Origin: Diplonema papillatum
Taxonomy: Eukaryota > Euglenozoa > Diplonemea > Diplonemida > Diplonemidae
Assembly: GCA_030068145.1 (NCBI GenBank)
Contig: JAPJBO010000046.1
Span: forward strand, 372,001-436,000
DNA length: 64,000 nucleotides
Reading direction: 5' to 3'
Shown here: positions 38,941 through 50,835 of the stretch, in pieces
Numbering within the stretch: position 1 is the first letter of the stretch
Layout: each line of letters opens with the position of its first letter
Position numbers and translations under genes: made by a program
Notes under the pieces: model-generated
Databases searched by the model: none
What the model was told of the DNA's origin: nothing
Seen by the model: only the letters and a program-made list of their open reading frames with translations

Positions 38941-39160
38941 TTTCCGCAGAGCAACACCGCACTGGTCCCGTCTGCGCCACGTGTTTTGGTCCGTTAAGCA
39001 CACCGCGGAACCGGAGGGGCTGCAGACAGGACAGTGGCGTGAGTCTGGTTCGGGCGGCAGTTCGCAGCTCGTCACCAGCCAGGACCACCCGTGCTACAAG
39101 AGCACAGGAAACCCCGTCAGAGAGGCCCCTACAGCCGTGTCCGAGCAAGCAGTTAATAAA
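38941..39160 (+). repeat. Dispersed repeat shared with 58150-58330, copy 1
   Basis: ACCGCACTGGTCCCGTCTGC ... GAGTCTGGTT ... GCTCGTCACGCCAGGAC-type blocks in the same order at both sites and in the same orientation. Confidence 0.7.
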
Positions 39161-39394
39161 ACTCAGGGCCCCCCGCCCTGCTTGCGACTGCGACTCACCG
39201 CGCTGACTTGTCTTCATTTTACGGTGGCAATCTGCGAAGTAAACTGCGCAGTGAAGAGCACAGAGCACATGGGGTTGCCGTGTGCAGCACCAGTGGTGAG
39301 TGCCAAAAGAAAAAGAGTGCGAGGAAGCAATCCTGCGAGCTGAGGGCAGCATGTCGGCGGCTTGCGGTTTGCCGCATTGGGGGGGGTTCCCGCT

Positions 39395-39470
39395 CGACGT
39401 TTGAGATTTTGCAAACGGCAGCCTCCTCAAGTATTTCCTACAAAGCAGGTGCTTCAAAAAAAAGCAAAAG
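39395..39470 (+). repeat. R1 fragment (right end)
   Basis: GGCAGCCTCCTCAAGTATTT, CCTACAAAGCAGGTGCTTC and an A-rich tail; + orientation. Confidence 0.8.
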
Positions 39471-39976
39471 GTGAGACGGGTAAAGCTGCGAGGAGATGGT
39501 GATGGAGGAAGAGCGTAGGGAGGTAGGTGTGGAGAGGCGCATGAGAGCCGGTGCTGCAGCAACGTATGTTTATCCGGTTTTTCCTTTTGGCTTCCCTTCA
39601 GGTAGTGGCGGGGGCGCGGGGGCGTGCAAGAACGTGCATGGAACGGTACGTGCTCAACGCTGTGTCCTACCTGAACCGTGCAGAAGCGGGCCACAGCAGC
39701 GCGGAGCCTGAGTGTGAGTTGCGAGACAGTCCCGTTCATGCAGTCTGACCCCACCCTGGCCTTCCCTGCTCTATCCCACAGTGCAGTTGCCACAGGGGCT
39801 GGACGGGCGGAGACTCTAAGGTGAAGTCGTGAAAATCCCCTGTGCACCTTTTTAGCGTTTATTGTGGTTCAGAGGTTCGGTGTTTTAGGGTCTCCGGTTG
39901 ACCATTGAGGCTGCGAGGCGGGTAGTATGAGGGTAGTAGGTATGATTATACTTTACATTGTATTCTTTTTAGAAGT

Positions 39977-40011
39977 GCGGTTTTTGGGGGGGGGGGGGGG
40001 GGGGGGGGGGG
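39977..40011. repeat. Poly(G) run of about 35
   Basis: Uninterrupted G on the + strand. Other G runs on the same strand are at about 16018, 46955, 46998, 53372 and 57895; C runs are at 37807 and 48220. Run lengths may be affected by sequencing. Confidence 0.9.
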
Positions 40012-40964
40012 GCTCCGGCGCATAAAGGGCCGGTCGAATAATAACACGGTGTGGTAGTACTCGATTTGCCGAATACTAAAAGAAGTAAATTCGGGGAAGC
40101 ATGATGTGTCGAACAGTAGCTAAATAATGGTAGTGGTTTTTGACCCTGCCAGACGCGTCAAATAGCTGTTATTATTCGACCCCACTCGGAGGGGCCGCCC
40201 GGTGCATATCTTTGAGGTGGGGGTGCCTGCGGTGTGGGGCATGGTCAGTACGGTCACTTTGCTCTACGGTGATATACTATACCGTCAGATTTTATATCAT
40301 TTGTCGTCATAACATACTAGCACATAGAGTAGGGCAGGGTCGGTCTCCTGGGGGCTGGTTCAATCAACCCGGAATTAGTACTTGTTCTTGGGGGGGTTGC
40401 TTGTAGGGGTACGTTAGGGTTCCAACTCCCGCAACTGTGATCAGCACAAAGTCACGAATTCTGGTCAAACTTCTTCCTGAAGTATTTGCATACTTCCACA
40501 AAAAAACAAAGGGACGAAGAAGGAACAAGGCCACCATTTCCGGAGTGGGTCTTGCATGTCTTGAAAAACGACAGATGAAAGGTGAAGACGATACTCTTGT
40601 TCGACTCTCCGGGAGGGAGTTCCTGCTAGCACTTTTGATGGCTTTCGCTGAATCTTCTCATGTGCACCCGCTGTTCTGGAAATGTTCCCTTCAGTACAAC
40701 AGTACTAAATTTACTGAGAAAAAGACAGGCGCTTTGTTGGTCTTTTGTGTGTGCGTGCCGGTTGATCGACTTCCCAATTGGGCTTCTGCCTGATATCTGT
40801 TTCAGCTTCGGATATTATGATCAACGACCAAACACGCTGCCTACGTCTTGTGGGCCCTCACGATCATTGTGGGGCAATCCGAAAATTCTGGCCGGTAGCT
40901 TGAGATTTCTATCGATTCCTGGGAGCGACGAAAAGAAAGTGCGTAGTTTTAGAGTTTTGTTTTA

Positions 40965-41405
40965 AAAATGCTCGAGGGGCTGCCTTGTGCTTGCTTCGAA
41001 GGAGGCTAAAGGGAGAGAAACAATACAACTACAAAATGTCAAAGTGGGCATTTTTTGTTGAGCCCTTACGCCCGCCACTGAGCCCAGATGTGCCTGTGTT
41101 TCGTGTGGGCTACAGCACATTCCTCCTTCTGTGATTGGTATATTGTTGCGATAGTGGGGAGTCATCGGCATGCCGATGAGTACCACACTAGCCTGCCTTT
41201 CGCTTCGTGACACCGGATGGGTCGCGCTTCCGTCGTGGTGCAACCCGCGACGGCTGCAACTGCTGCTGGTAGCTTGTGACAAGTTCGTAGTCAGACCCGG
41301 AATCGGAGCCCTCGTTCTCTCGCTTCCTCTTCTCCTCCTTCTGTGATTTCGCAACTGGCAGCCTTCTCAAGTATTTCCTACAAAGCAGGTGCTTATACAA
41401 AAAAG
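40965..41405 (+). repeat. R1 interspersed repeat, copy 7 (long form with ~220-bp insert)
   Basis: Left part to 41130, then a segment with ATAGTGGGGAGTCATCGGCA and TGCCGATGAGTACCACACTA, then the R1 right end from about 41343. The same inner segment occurs in copies 8 and 10 and near 38785 and 58040, so R1 has a short and a long form. Confidence 0.8.
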
Positions 41406-42746
41406 AGCTTGGGGGGGCAACAGATACTGGAATCAGACAGCAGTGAATCTTTTTCTCCGGTGGCCAGGCGTGCTACCGCTGGCCGTGTAGGTGACGGTGG
41501 ACAAAAAGAAGGGACGAAAGGAAATGGTTGAGTCGCAGCTCTTGAAATCGAGCCGCTTCTTCACCGTCAAGTGTCAAGATTGGCGGTTCTTTCGTTGTTT
41601 GGCTGAAATTAGAAGACAAAAAGAAAATGTGTGGCGATCATTGGTGCCTTTCCGTTTAGGGTATTCAGATTGTGGAACAACTCCAGATGAGATAGTACGC
41701 ACGGCATATCATATACGACTGAAGTAGCACTCACAAAAGGCAGCCATGCAGACTACCGCCACAGATTCGGGGGCGAGTTTATCCCGCCCCAGTTACATTA
41801 TTTGCATGTTTTGTTTTGGTAGAGAACATTTCCGGAGTTAAGTGTTGCAGAGACAATGTTTTCCGAAACAACGGGAACATCCGTATTCTGATGGCAAAGA
41901 CGAGCACGTAAACGTCGTTCTTTGTCCTTCGTGTGTCAACGGGAGGTTGTGCTTTAATAGCATGTTCCTTGGCTGATTTCGTTTTATTTTCTCGTGTGCA
42001 GCCGTTGTTCCGGAAATTGTGTTCTTCGGGACAACTCCATAACCAGACGGCCGTTCAGGCGAAGCGTCAGCCTTCGCTTTTACGTTTGAGCGGGAAACTC
42101 TTGCTGGAAATATTGTTCTGCCATGTTGCTGTCTCCCTTTTTGCGAGCCAAAAGAGAGGCATTCCGTCGGTTCTCGCGAGGCATGGACAGGCAAAAAGGC
42201 AGTATTCTGCCCTCGCTCTGCAAGGAAACGAGAGCGATGTTTGTCTGAGGGGAGAGGAGCCCTGTTTCGCAGTTCGCTAGCAAACTGAACGCATTTATCT
42301 TCCCAGATCCAAGGGTTCTGTACAGTGTGCAAAAAAGACCCCTATGAATACGTGCCAGGTAGACGATGACGGACTTCGTTCGGCAGGGAGGGGTTGGTTG
42401 CATTGGAAATCAGTCGCACCTGGCCATCCTGCCAGACTGGCCAGCACGCTCAATTATCACCACTTCTATCATGCTTTTGGGCGTCCCCGCATCGGATTAG
42501 GGGGTCACACTCTGTTTCTGGTGTGGAAACCACCCGGGCGTGCCTCAGGAGAACGAAAACCAGTGAAATACCGAAAAGCACAGAATTTCCTGGTGGAGTT
42601 GAAAATCGTTAGGCAGTCTCATATCAAGCCCGCAGCGTTCTCTTTCGAGTTCGCAAGACATTGTTTTCCTACAGAAATGGCTAGTCTCCGTCATGCCGGT
42701 CCACCAAAGTCTAACTGACATGTCCATTCTCTAACGAAAATAGTTA

Positions 42747-43040
42747 AAACACTCGGAGGGGCCGCCCTGTGTGTACTTCGACGGAGGCTAGGGGGAGAAG
42801 CAATACAACTACAAAGTGGGTCTTTTCTTAAACACGAATGCCCGCGGCACCATAATCAGCTGCACCTGTGTCTCGTGTCACGTTACGGCTGCAGAACGCT
42901 TCCTCCTTTGAGATTCGGACTCCGATTGAGATAGTGGGAGTCATCGACATGCTGATGAGTACCGCACTAAACACATCCTCCTTTGAGATTTGCAGCTGGC
43001 AGCCTCTTCGAGTATGTCCTACAAAAGCAGGAAGAAAAAA
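42747..43040 (+). repeat. R1 interspersed repeat, copy 8 (long form, diverged)
   Basis: AAAACACTCGGAGGGGCCGC start, inner GTCATCGACATGCTGATGAG segment, right end GCAGCCTCTTCGAGTATGTC and CTACAAAAGCAGG. Confidence 0.75.
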
Positions 43041-44007
43041 GAGAAAAAAAAGCTGAAGGCACAGCAAGCGTTTGACTTTCTTTCTTTGTTATCGTGATTT
43101 GTGTGTATGGCATGTGCCAGCCTGGGTTGCGTACACGGGGTGGACTGTTCTCCCAGTTCTGGTTCGCCGAAAAGAAGAAGAAGAAATGTGAAAACGGGTT
43201 GAAAAAAGAAAAAGGCCGCTCCTGGTCCAGGAACGTGACGGTCAACCACACAGCTTGCAAAGCTTGAGTCGGAGGCAGCACAGGCAGCACAGTGCTACAA
43301 CCCCGTCCGCTCTGCCCTGCGGCTGACCGTCTCGACGAGCTTATGTTCAGCGCGAGCGACAAGCCCCAAGGTGCGCCACGCCTTGATGCTTTAGTTTGGG
43401 AAATCGGTAGCCACTTGACCCGTAGGCCCGTGGCACTGCAGTACCGCCGAACACGTGAAGCTTGGCTCCCGTGTAGCAGGCTTTCCCTGGTACCTAGGTA
43501 TTCAGGTTCGCCGCAAAAAAAAAAAAAAAAACGTAAAAAAAAAAAACAGCGAGTGAGAAATGATTGGTGAGCCGCTAACACCCTATGCAACAACAATACT
43601 TTGCGGAGGTGATTTGTGCATCGCTATCTTTTTGAAAGGAACTCCCTCCCTGCAGGAGGTCTCTGCTCGGAAATGTGTATGGGGGTGGCAACGGCTCAAG
43701 GTTACTGATTTCGGGGCAGAGTTCGTTCTGTTCGTTATATTGTTATTCGCCGAGAGAGAGTGAGTGTGTGTCGCTTTCTTGCACGAAGGTTTTGCGGCAA
43801 GAGCGTTAGAGACAGAGACAGAGAAAGAGAGAGAGAGAGGGTGTGTATGTGTGTGTGAGTGGTAAAACTCAGTTGTGGGTAATCCCTGCGCGGAATAAAG
43901 CCCATTCTTCCGCCCTTCTAAGGTGACTGCCGAGGCTCCTGCCGCCCGCTCGTGATGATTACCCATTGCGCGGAGCTTTGTCTGGCACGGGCGTTTTGCC
44001 TCATTGT

Positions 44008-44291
<284 letters not shown>

Positions 44292-44817
44292 GTGATTTAC
44301 GGCTTAAAGTGGGTAACGTCTGGAGCAAAGTATACTTGCCACTTTCGCCAGTCGTTTCTGAGTTGCCGACACGCCGTTGGAGCGGGAGCCTTCTGGGGAC
44401 GAAGAGGATGTCAGCTTCTCCATCCAAGACTTTTGGCACGTCCCCACCCCCGAAGATCTCTCGCAAATTCTCCTTTGAAACGAGGCCGGCCTGACCAGCC
44501 TGTTACCTACCATGGTCGGCAGTCGCCGCCTGGGCCCAGCGTTGAGTCCTATCCGGCAACTCGCTCGCACGGGAAAGTGGCGCGAACCTCCTTGGCCCAG
44601 GACCAACCCGCCCTGCCCACGGGCACGCAGCTTCTGTTCGACGGGGGGGGAGTGCGTAAAAGGGGCAAAGGGCAAAAGACCCGAAACCCGCGCTTTTTGT
44701 CGGGGATTTCTCCGACCCCTCCAACCTCGCTTTGACGAGTAGTTCGGTCAGAAACTCGCTCCAACCCGTGTCTAATCTACGTTCCAAAGGCTCTTTCAAG
44801 CTTGCTGGGTTTATATA

Positions 44818-44991
44818 CACGGTGAGGTCCAGCCTCAGAAGCTGGAGTTAAAGAGGGTGTGCCCGAGTCACACCCAAAAAGCGGGTGTGCCACAACCAAA
44901 ACGCGTGTAAATCCACACCCGAAGAGCGGGTGTGACACCCGCTTTTGAACTCCGGCTTTAACTCCAGCTTCTGAGGCTGGACTTCACCGTG
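44818..44991 (-). mobile_element. MITE-A copy 2 (174 bp)
   Basis: Reverse-complement match to 4226-4400 over its full length, about 90% by eye, with the same CACGGTG ends. Confidence 0.85.
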
Positions 44992-46596
44992 TATGCGTGT
45001 GTGTGAGCCAGTCTACCCCTATCCCCGTATAGGAGAAGCGAAGCGCCAAACGCGCGCCTGAACGCGACGATCAAGACGAGCGGAAGAGGCAAAGACATGA
45101 TGCATCACGTGCGAAGAGATAACCGCGACGCCGGCGACGCAGATCATCGCCACAGATTCTTGGCGTGACAACCAAACACAGTCTATCAGGTCTATCAGCA
45201 GGCGGACTGGCTTAGTGTGTGCGTGTGTTTGTGTGGGAGTGTTGTGTACGTGTATGGTGAACAGCGTGCGTTCAGTTCGCTATTCATCTTCTGACAATCT
45301 TTTTTTTTCCACCGGTCTTTTTTGGCTTATTCGCTGAGTGAGAGGGATGTTTTGTGCGACCGCATGGAGCCCAGCATGAGAAAGGCCGGAGAAGCCCGTC
45401 TTTACTTTTTCGGCTATGATCTTTTTATTTCCTTTCCCCACGCCAGTAAGTGCAGGGTTTAAGTTAATACCTTTTTGCCAACACTCTGTTCCTGGCTTGT
45501 CCATTCTTTTTGTTTTTGCCGTCAGATTCCACGAGACCTTTTAAGTATATAGTGGTGCACAGGGCTGGTGGCCAACAACCGAGCCTCAACGTTGCTTAAT
45601 TAGCCACGTTGTGGCTGAAGCGGCTGGAAGCGAAGTGCGACGTACAAGGCCCAGGTGCAAGTAGTCAGGTGCAGTGAAATTTGCAAGCCAGCTCCGGGCT
45701 GGGGCGAAACCGACCTTTTCCCTTTTTTAGCGTTCATGAGAGTGAAAGTTCGCTTGAAACTCCGGGGTTTTAAAGTCTCCGGGTGACCTTCGTCGTTATG
45801 GGAAGATATCCTTTGTGCTCTGAGTGTCGTAAGAGTGGTGGTTACACGAGGTGAGAGGATCGGTGGGCACCTTAGTTGTTGGTCAGTGGTGGTTTCGGCC
45901 AGTGTCCACATACTTATTGTGGTTTGGAGGTTCGATGTTTTAGGGTCTCCGGTTGACCATTGAGGCTGTTGAGGCGGGTAGTATGAGGGATGTAGGTATG
46001 ATGACACACTTTAACTACGGCTAGCCAAGTTTGTAAGCGTTGCGACCGACCCAAGAAGAAATTCGCGTTGAATTTAGTCTTGGGCCCCCCACGCGTTTTT
46101 TATTCGGACCCCGGTTTAGCCTAAAACCGGTTTCTGGAATCCGGTAAAACTGGCCCGAACCTAATCTCTGGCTAGTGTCAGAACCAGCCACCCGAAGACG
46201 GTTTGCCGACAACCAACCGAGGGATGATGCGCCGTCCGGTGTCTTTCGACGTGGTGTCTTTCGACGTGGTGTCTTTCCTTTAGGGTGGTGGTTCTGATAT
46301 CAATCCTTTCTCTTTTCCACTATCTTTTTCGTCGACGGGTTTCCTGTTTTCTTTTTTCATCTTTTAGACCGTGTTAAACTTTGTGATTTTTAAGAAGCCG
46401 GTATTTTGGAATCTCTGGTTGACCATTGCGGACGGGTTTTGTTATTTGGCTGTTTACGTTCTGTTTTCGAAGAGACGAATCTTACTCTTTTTCGGGGTTT
46501 TTTTTTAATTCTTTCTTTTTTCCTTCTTTTTTTTTTTTTTTTTGCTTTATTACTCACCCCCTCTGTAACTGAGGCTCTGCCAGCACTCTGCGTGAT

Positions 46597-48397
46597 ATAT
46601 ACTTTCAGCAAGGGAATGAAATGCGCCCTCGTGTATGCAGGTCGTCAACAGACTCGGCAAAGACGCGATTGGCAGCCCAGCACAGCCACGCCGATGGAGC
46701 ATGTTGCACTCTGCCCGCCCCAACCGGCCCACTGTGCGCGCAGCGAGGCTTTGAAAATGACCCCATTTTGGGGGCACCCCCCCTCGCACTGAACGCCCGC
46801 TCCGGGGCCCACCTGGGCCTATTCGTGGGCCTTCAGAGACCCCTTTACCTCGACTCAGCCCGCCAAAAACCGTTTGGGAACCGTTTTGGGCCACACAAGT
46901 GGGGTTTCGGGGCCAGTATGGGGTGACATTAAAAAAAAATTTAGTGCAAAGGGGGGGGGGGGTTTTGGCATCGTACCATATGGTACGATGCCAAAAGGGG
47001 GGGGGGGGGGGGTTTGGGCAGATGTTTTCTGGTATAGTCAGATACTGGGCATGTGGGGTATAGGACCCATACCCCCCCAGAAACCATGTTTTCGGGCCGA
47101 TTTTGGGGTCCAATGCCCTCGGAGAACCTTTTTCTGAGCGCAAAACTCAGTTGTTGTGGACTTTGAGGCCCCAGGTAGGGTTACGACTGTACAATGGCTA
47201 CGGCGGCAGCACCCACCCAGAACAGGAACTTAACTCTGTTCTCAGAATGCGTGACTCGTAAATGCGTTTCGTTCGAAGAATTGGCTCAAAAATTTGCAAG
47301 GCAAGACGCACACGAAGTACGATAGGTCACAGGGCTCCATGCGGAGACACTTTAGAGCGACGAGAGCCTTTCTGATGAAAGCTGCAGGAGTTGACCCGAT
47401 TGCGCCCGGGGTCTCTGTACAGAGGGCGACCGACAAAGGTGACCCATGAGGCAGCAGGCATTCGACGATCTCGTGGAGGCAACCACCGACGTCGTGGGTC
47501 ACGGAAAAGCTGTCGTGCACAAGACGTTCGTCGCACAAATCCTTCTAGCACAGGCTGGTGGACGAAGAAGGCCAACTAACGGCAAAGGTGTCGTACACCA
47601 CGTACCGCCAGCTACGTGGTGCCCGGTTCGAACACCTGGCCGGACGTGTGCGACACCTGCAGAAGGGAACACGATTAACCATCGCCTTCGTGAGGTTACC
47701 AGCAGCAAACTCACTTCTTTCGATCCGACAAGCCGATTTCTGCCAATAAAAGTTGCCAATACTGCCAGAAGAACCTGGGGTCAGCTTTTTTAACAACCAG
47801 GGGCCTCGCCTCCTTGATGATTGATTTGCGTTGGACGACAGGTGACTCGATCCAACTTGGGGAACTGTTTTAGCTGGTGTACAGTGGGTTTCACACTGGA
47901 TTTGCGGGTGTCACACTGGATTCCGCACTGGATTTTTGGGTGTCAGTGGATTTCACGCTGGATTTGCGGGTGTGGCACACTGGATCTAGCAGGTGTGCCC
48001 ACGCCCGACACTTTGGCCGCACAGTTAACACCCCCACACGATGCTGGAGTGCACCGTGCGGGGCCTCGAAACCCACAGAAACAGAGTTTTGCGCTCAGAA
48101 AAAGGCTCTCCGAGGGCATTTGGCCCCAAAGCCGGCCCGAAAAAATGGTTTCTGGGGGGATATGGGTCCCATACCCCACATGCCCAGTATCTTACTATGC
48201 CATAAAACATCTGCCCAAACCCCCCCCCCCCCCTTTTGGCATCGTACCATATACTTTCAGCAAGGGAATGAAATGCGCCCTCGTGTATGCAGGTCGTCAA
48301 CAGACTCGACGCGATTGGCAGCCCAGCACAGCCACGCCGATGGAGCATGTTGCACTCTGCCCGCCCCAACCGGCCCACTGTGCGCGCAGCTTTGACA
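46597..48397. mobile_element. Composite inverted-repeat element with flanking direct duplications
   Basis: Direct copies at 46597-46745 and 48249-48397 (ATACTTTCAGCAAGGGAATG ...) and inverse copies at about 46973-47150 and 48078-48255, about 88% identical by eye. At 46966-46998 two ends meet head to head as a perfect palindrome around CATCGTACCATATGGTACGA. Between the arms, 47190-47790 has coding-like pieces in different frames (MATAAAPTQNRNLTLFSE at 47193), with no recognised domain. A relative of the left outer end (CCCGCCAAAAACCGTTT ... GTGCAAAGGGGGG) lies at 54215-54430. Confidence 0.65.
47880..48060 (+). repeat. GGATTTGCGGGTGT repeat family, copy 3
   Basis: Four CACTGGATTTGCGGGTGT-type units ending ACACGATGCTGGAGTGCACC. 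Here the GTCATATGAC palindrome seen at the other two copies is absent. Confidence 0.7.
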
Positions 48398-50218
48398 CGC
48401 ACTTGAAAAGCGGTTGTTTATCACAATCCATCAGGCCCATCCCTAGCCGCATAACTGTTATGCGTGGAAGGAGGTTTGGTCCCGCTTCAGTTGTGTTGTG
48501 TGCGTGTATGTAGTAGTGTGCACTGAACAAAACGACGAACATTTCCGGTATTCGGGACGTTGCACTCATAACCGAAGGCAACATGCGACCAGCATAAAAC
48601 TGACGCCTGGTAAAAGATTCTCGCTTTTCGCGTGTGCTGAGAAGGAATCCTCGGGGCGATTTCCTGCAGGAGCACTTTTTCGGACCCTTCATGCGCAACA
48701 AGTTGGTGCCCTGAAGGCCCAGACGGATAACCATAGTGTACCACCAAACTAGATTTTAGCGTGAAGGCTCGCTAGAAACGTGTCTCCGGGCGACTTTGCA
48801 GTACTACGCCGCGAGACAAGGGGTGCACCACGACGAAAGCGCGGAAAGAGTGACCCTTCTGGAATCACGTAGCGAAAAGCTATCATAGTGTGGTACTCAT
48901 TTGCATGCAAATGACACCCCACTAACGCAACAAGAAGACGGGAGAAGGTGAAAAGGAGTGCGGAGTTTTCGTTGACCGTTTCATTACCCCGGACCCCAAA
49001 TCCCGGACGTGGTTTTCAGGTGGCAGAATAGCAAACGATCGGGATCAGAATTCAGAATTCTGTTTCCTCCAAGAATGCGCATGCTAAAAAGAGAAAATCT
49101 AACAAAAGGCGGCAGGCCAAAATGACTCGTTTCCGGCCGTAATCGGCGGGTCCGAGCAGCCTTCTTCAAAGCAAACCAAAGCAAAATCGAGGGCAGGTAA
49201 GCAAAGAACGCTTTGCATGAAGGGGAAAAACAGAAGAGAAAAATGAGGACTGTGGGAGCTGGGTGTAAAGAAGAGTGGAAGAAAAAGGCACTTGCACAGC
49301 GGGAGAATCCGGCATAGCAGTGTCTTTCGACTATTTTTAGACTGTTTGTGTTCAGGGATTTATATGGAATCTGGGTCCTGTGTATTCGTTCACATGCGCG
49401 TGGGGGTGGATAATTATACCAGCAGGTGCCTAGTAGAGAGCTGCGCTGGGTGCCTTCCCGGTGACCTTCCCCTCAGATGCCAGTACGCTGGTACTTGGCG
49501 CGGTTTTTGGTTCAGAGCTGAGCAGAACTCTGGCATCAAGTAGAGAACTATGAATCAGGACCGCGTTAATAGCAGCACAGGTGAAGAATTGCATAGTGTT
49601 TCACAGCTTTCTCCGTCGGTTGGGTCGCCCCATGCTCATCTGTTTATAAAGTGACGGGAGTTGAAAGTTTACTAGCAATTCTCCCTCTTTTACTTTTCTA
49701 TGGCGTGGACCCTTTTCTTGATTTCTTTACTTTACTGGGAGGGGGGAGGGGTTCATTTATTTTGCTATTTTGATCGGTCGACGGTTCTCCTGTGTTTGGC
49801 AGGATTCGTGCAATGTATGCTGCAGCATCCAGGCGTTGTAATTTCTCCTGTGAGCCCCTTAGACGTCTTGTTTCCAGTAGCGGCAAGCAAGGAAGCAACG
49901 GGGATCTCATTATTTTATTTTTTGTGTCTTTGTTGTTTTCTGACTTATTATTTTTAGTGAAAAGCTTTGAGAGTGAAGGCTCGCTTGAAACTCCGGGGGT
50001 TTTGTGTGCTGCAGCAATATGAAAGTCCAAGCTTGCTTGAAACTCCGGGGGTTCAGAGTCTCCGGGATGACCTTGGCAAATAGAATGTATGTTACTGAAC
50101 GCGTTGATAAAGAGGGATGGATACAGCAGAGAGCATCGGAGAGTGCCTTTTTTATTTTAGAATGTTTTGTGTGCTTTCTTTTAGAGTGTAAGTTCACTTA
50201 GAGATCCGGGGGTTTGTA

Positions 50219-50253
50219 AACGACCCATGAACACGAGTTCATGGGTCGCCACG
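50219..50253. repeat. Short palindrome GACCCATGAAC-acga-GTTCATGGGTC
   Basis: An 11-bp perfect inverted repeat with a short loop. Confidence 0.7.
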
Positions 50254-50535
50254 CGATGCGCGCCGTCACAACGCCACTACGGCACCGTGTGTCGATTCAT
50301 CGTGGGAATGCTAAGCGCGTAACGAACCACTCACTAGGAAGGTGTTGGGCACCGGATTCCAAAGGAATCGACAACAAAAGTTAGTTTTCTTCCTTTCGCG
50401 TTCATTTCATTGAATTAGTCAAGATCGTCACCGAGTGAAGCGCACAAGGCATTCCTGAATGAACACGGTATGGTAGGGTGTGTGTTGGCGAAAGGCCGAA
50501 AGCTACAGCACTGTATTGCAACAAAAGAGCGTGTG

Positions 50536-50835
50536 TCAGAAACGAGTCGTGCCACCCGTGGTGACGGGTATCCAGTACGTGGGTTGAGCAGCAGGCTGCT
50601 GAGACAAGAAAAGCTGCTGGATTGCCTGCTGCTGCTGCTGCTGCTGCTGTTGCTGCTGATGACGATGTTGCTGTTGCTGCTGTGCGAGCAATGACGCCGA
50701 CGTGTCACCGTAGGCCGCCGGCCTGGCTGCGGACGTATCGACGAAGGTCATGCGCGGTTGCTGCGCATACATGCCGAGGAGCCTGCTGCCGCTGTCGTCG
50801 GCGTGCAGCTTTTCCGCCGGCTCAGCTGCGACGAA
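50536..50835 (-). CDS. Gln-rich terminal exon
   Basis: In the last ~100 codons, AEKLHADDSGSRLLGMYAQQ and MTFVDTSAARPAAYGDTSAS are followed by a poly-Gln/His block and AAQPTYWIPVTTGG, then a stop. The composition fits a transcription- or RNA-related C-terminus. The frame continues open into the minisatellite, but a good acceptor just upstream makes an exon border likelier. Confidence 0.45.
   Translation of the reverse strand, partial: FVAAEPAEKLHADDSGSRLLGMYAQQPRMTFVDTSAARPAAYGDTSASLLAQQQQQHRHQQQQQQQQQQQAIQQLFLSQQPAAQPTYWIPVTTGGTTRF

Larger units (their letters stand above)
37500..43950. other. Repeat-dominated stretch without a supportable gene
   Basis: Contains a diverged SINE-like unit, R1 copies 7 and 8, an R1 fragment, poly(C) (37807-37827) and poly(G) (39977-40011) runs, and a dispersed repeat shared with 58.1 kb. 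The longest ORF (38843-39847 minus, 334 codons) reads through an R1 tail and has no domain. Three copies of a CTTCTCATGTG...GGAAATGTTCCCTTC motif lie at about 38475, 40656 and 41995. Confidence 0.6.

Noticed and set aside
38843-39847. A 334-codon minus-strand ORF
   Set aside because: It reads through an R1 right end in reverse and a dispersed repeat; no recognisable domain.
41160-41195. CTGATGAG inside long-form R1 copies as a hammerhead ribozyme core
   Set aside because: No copy has a matching GAAA after a pairable stem II, and the segment is better explained as the palindrome CATCGGCATGCCGATG.
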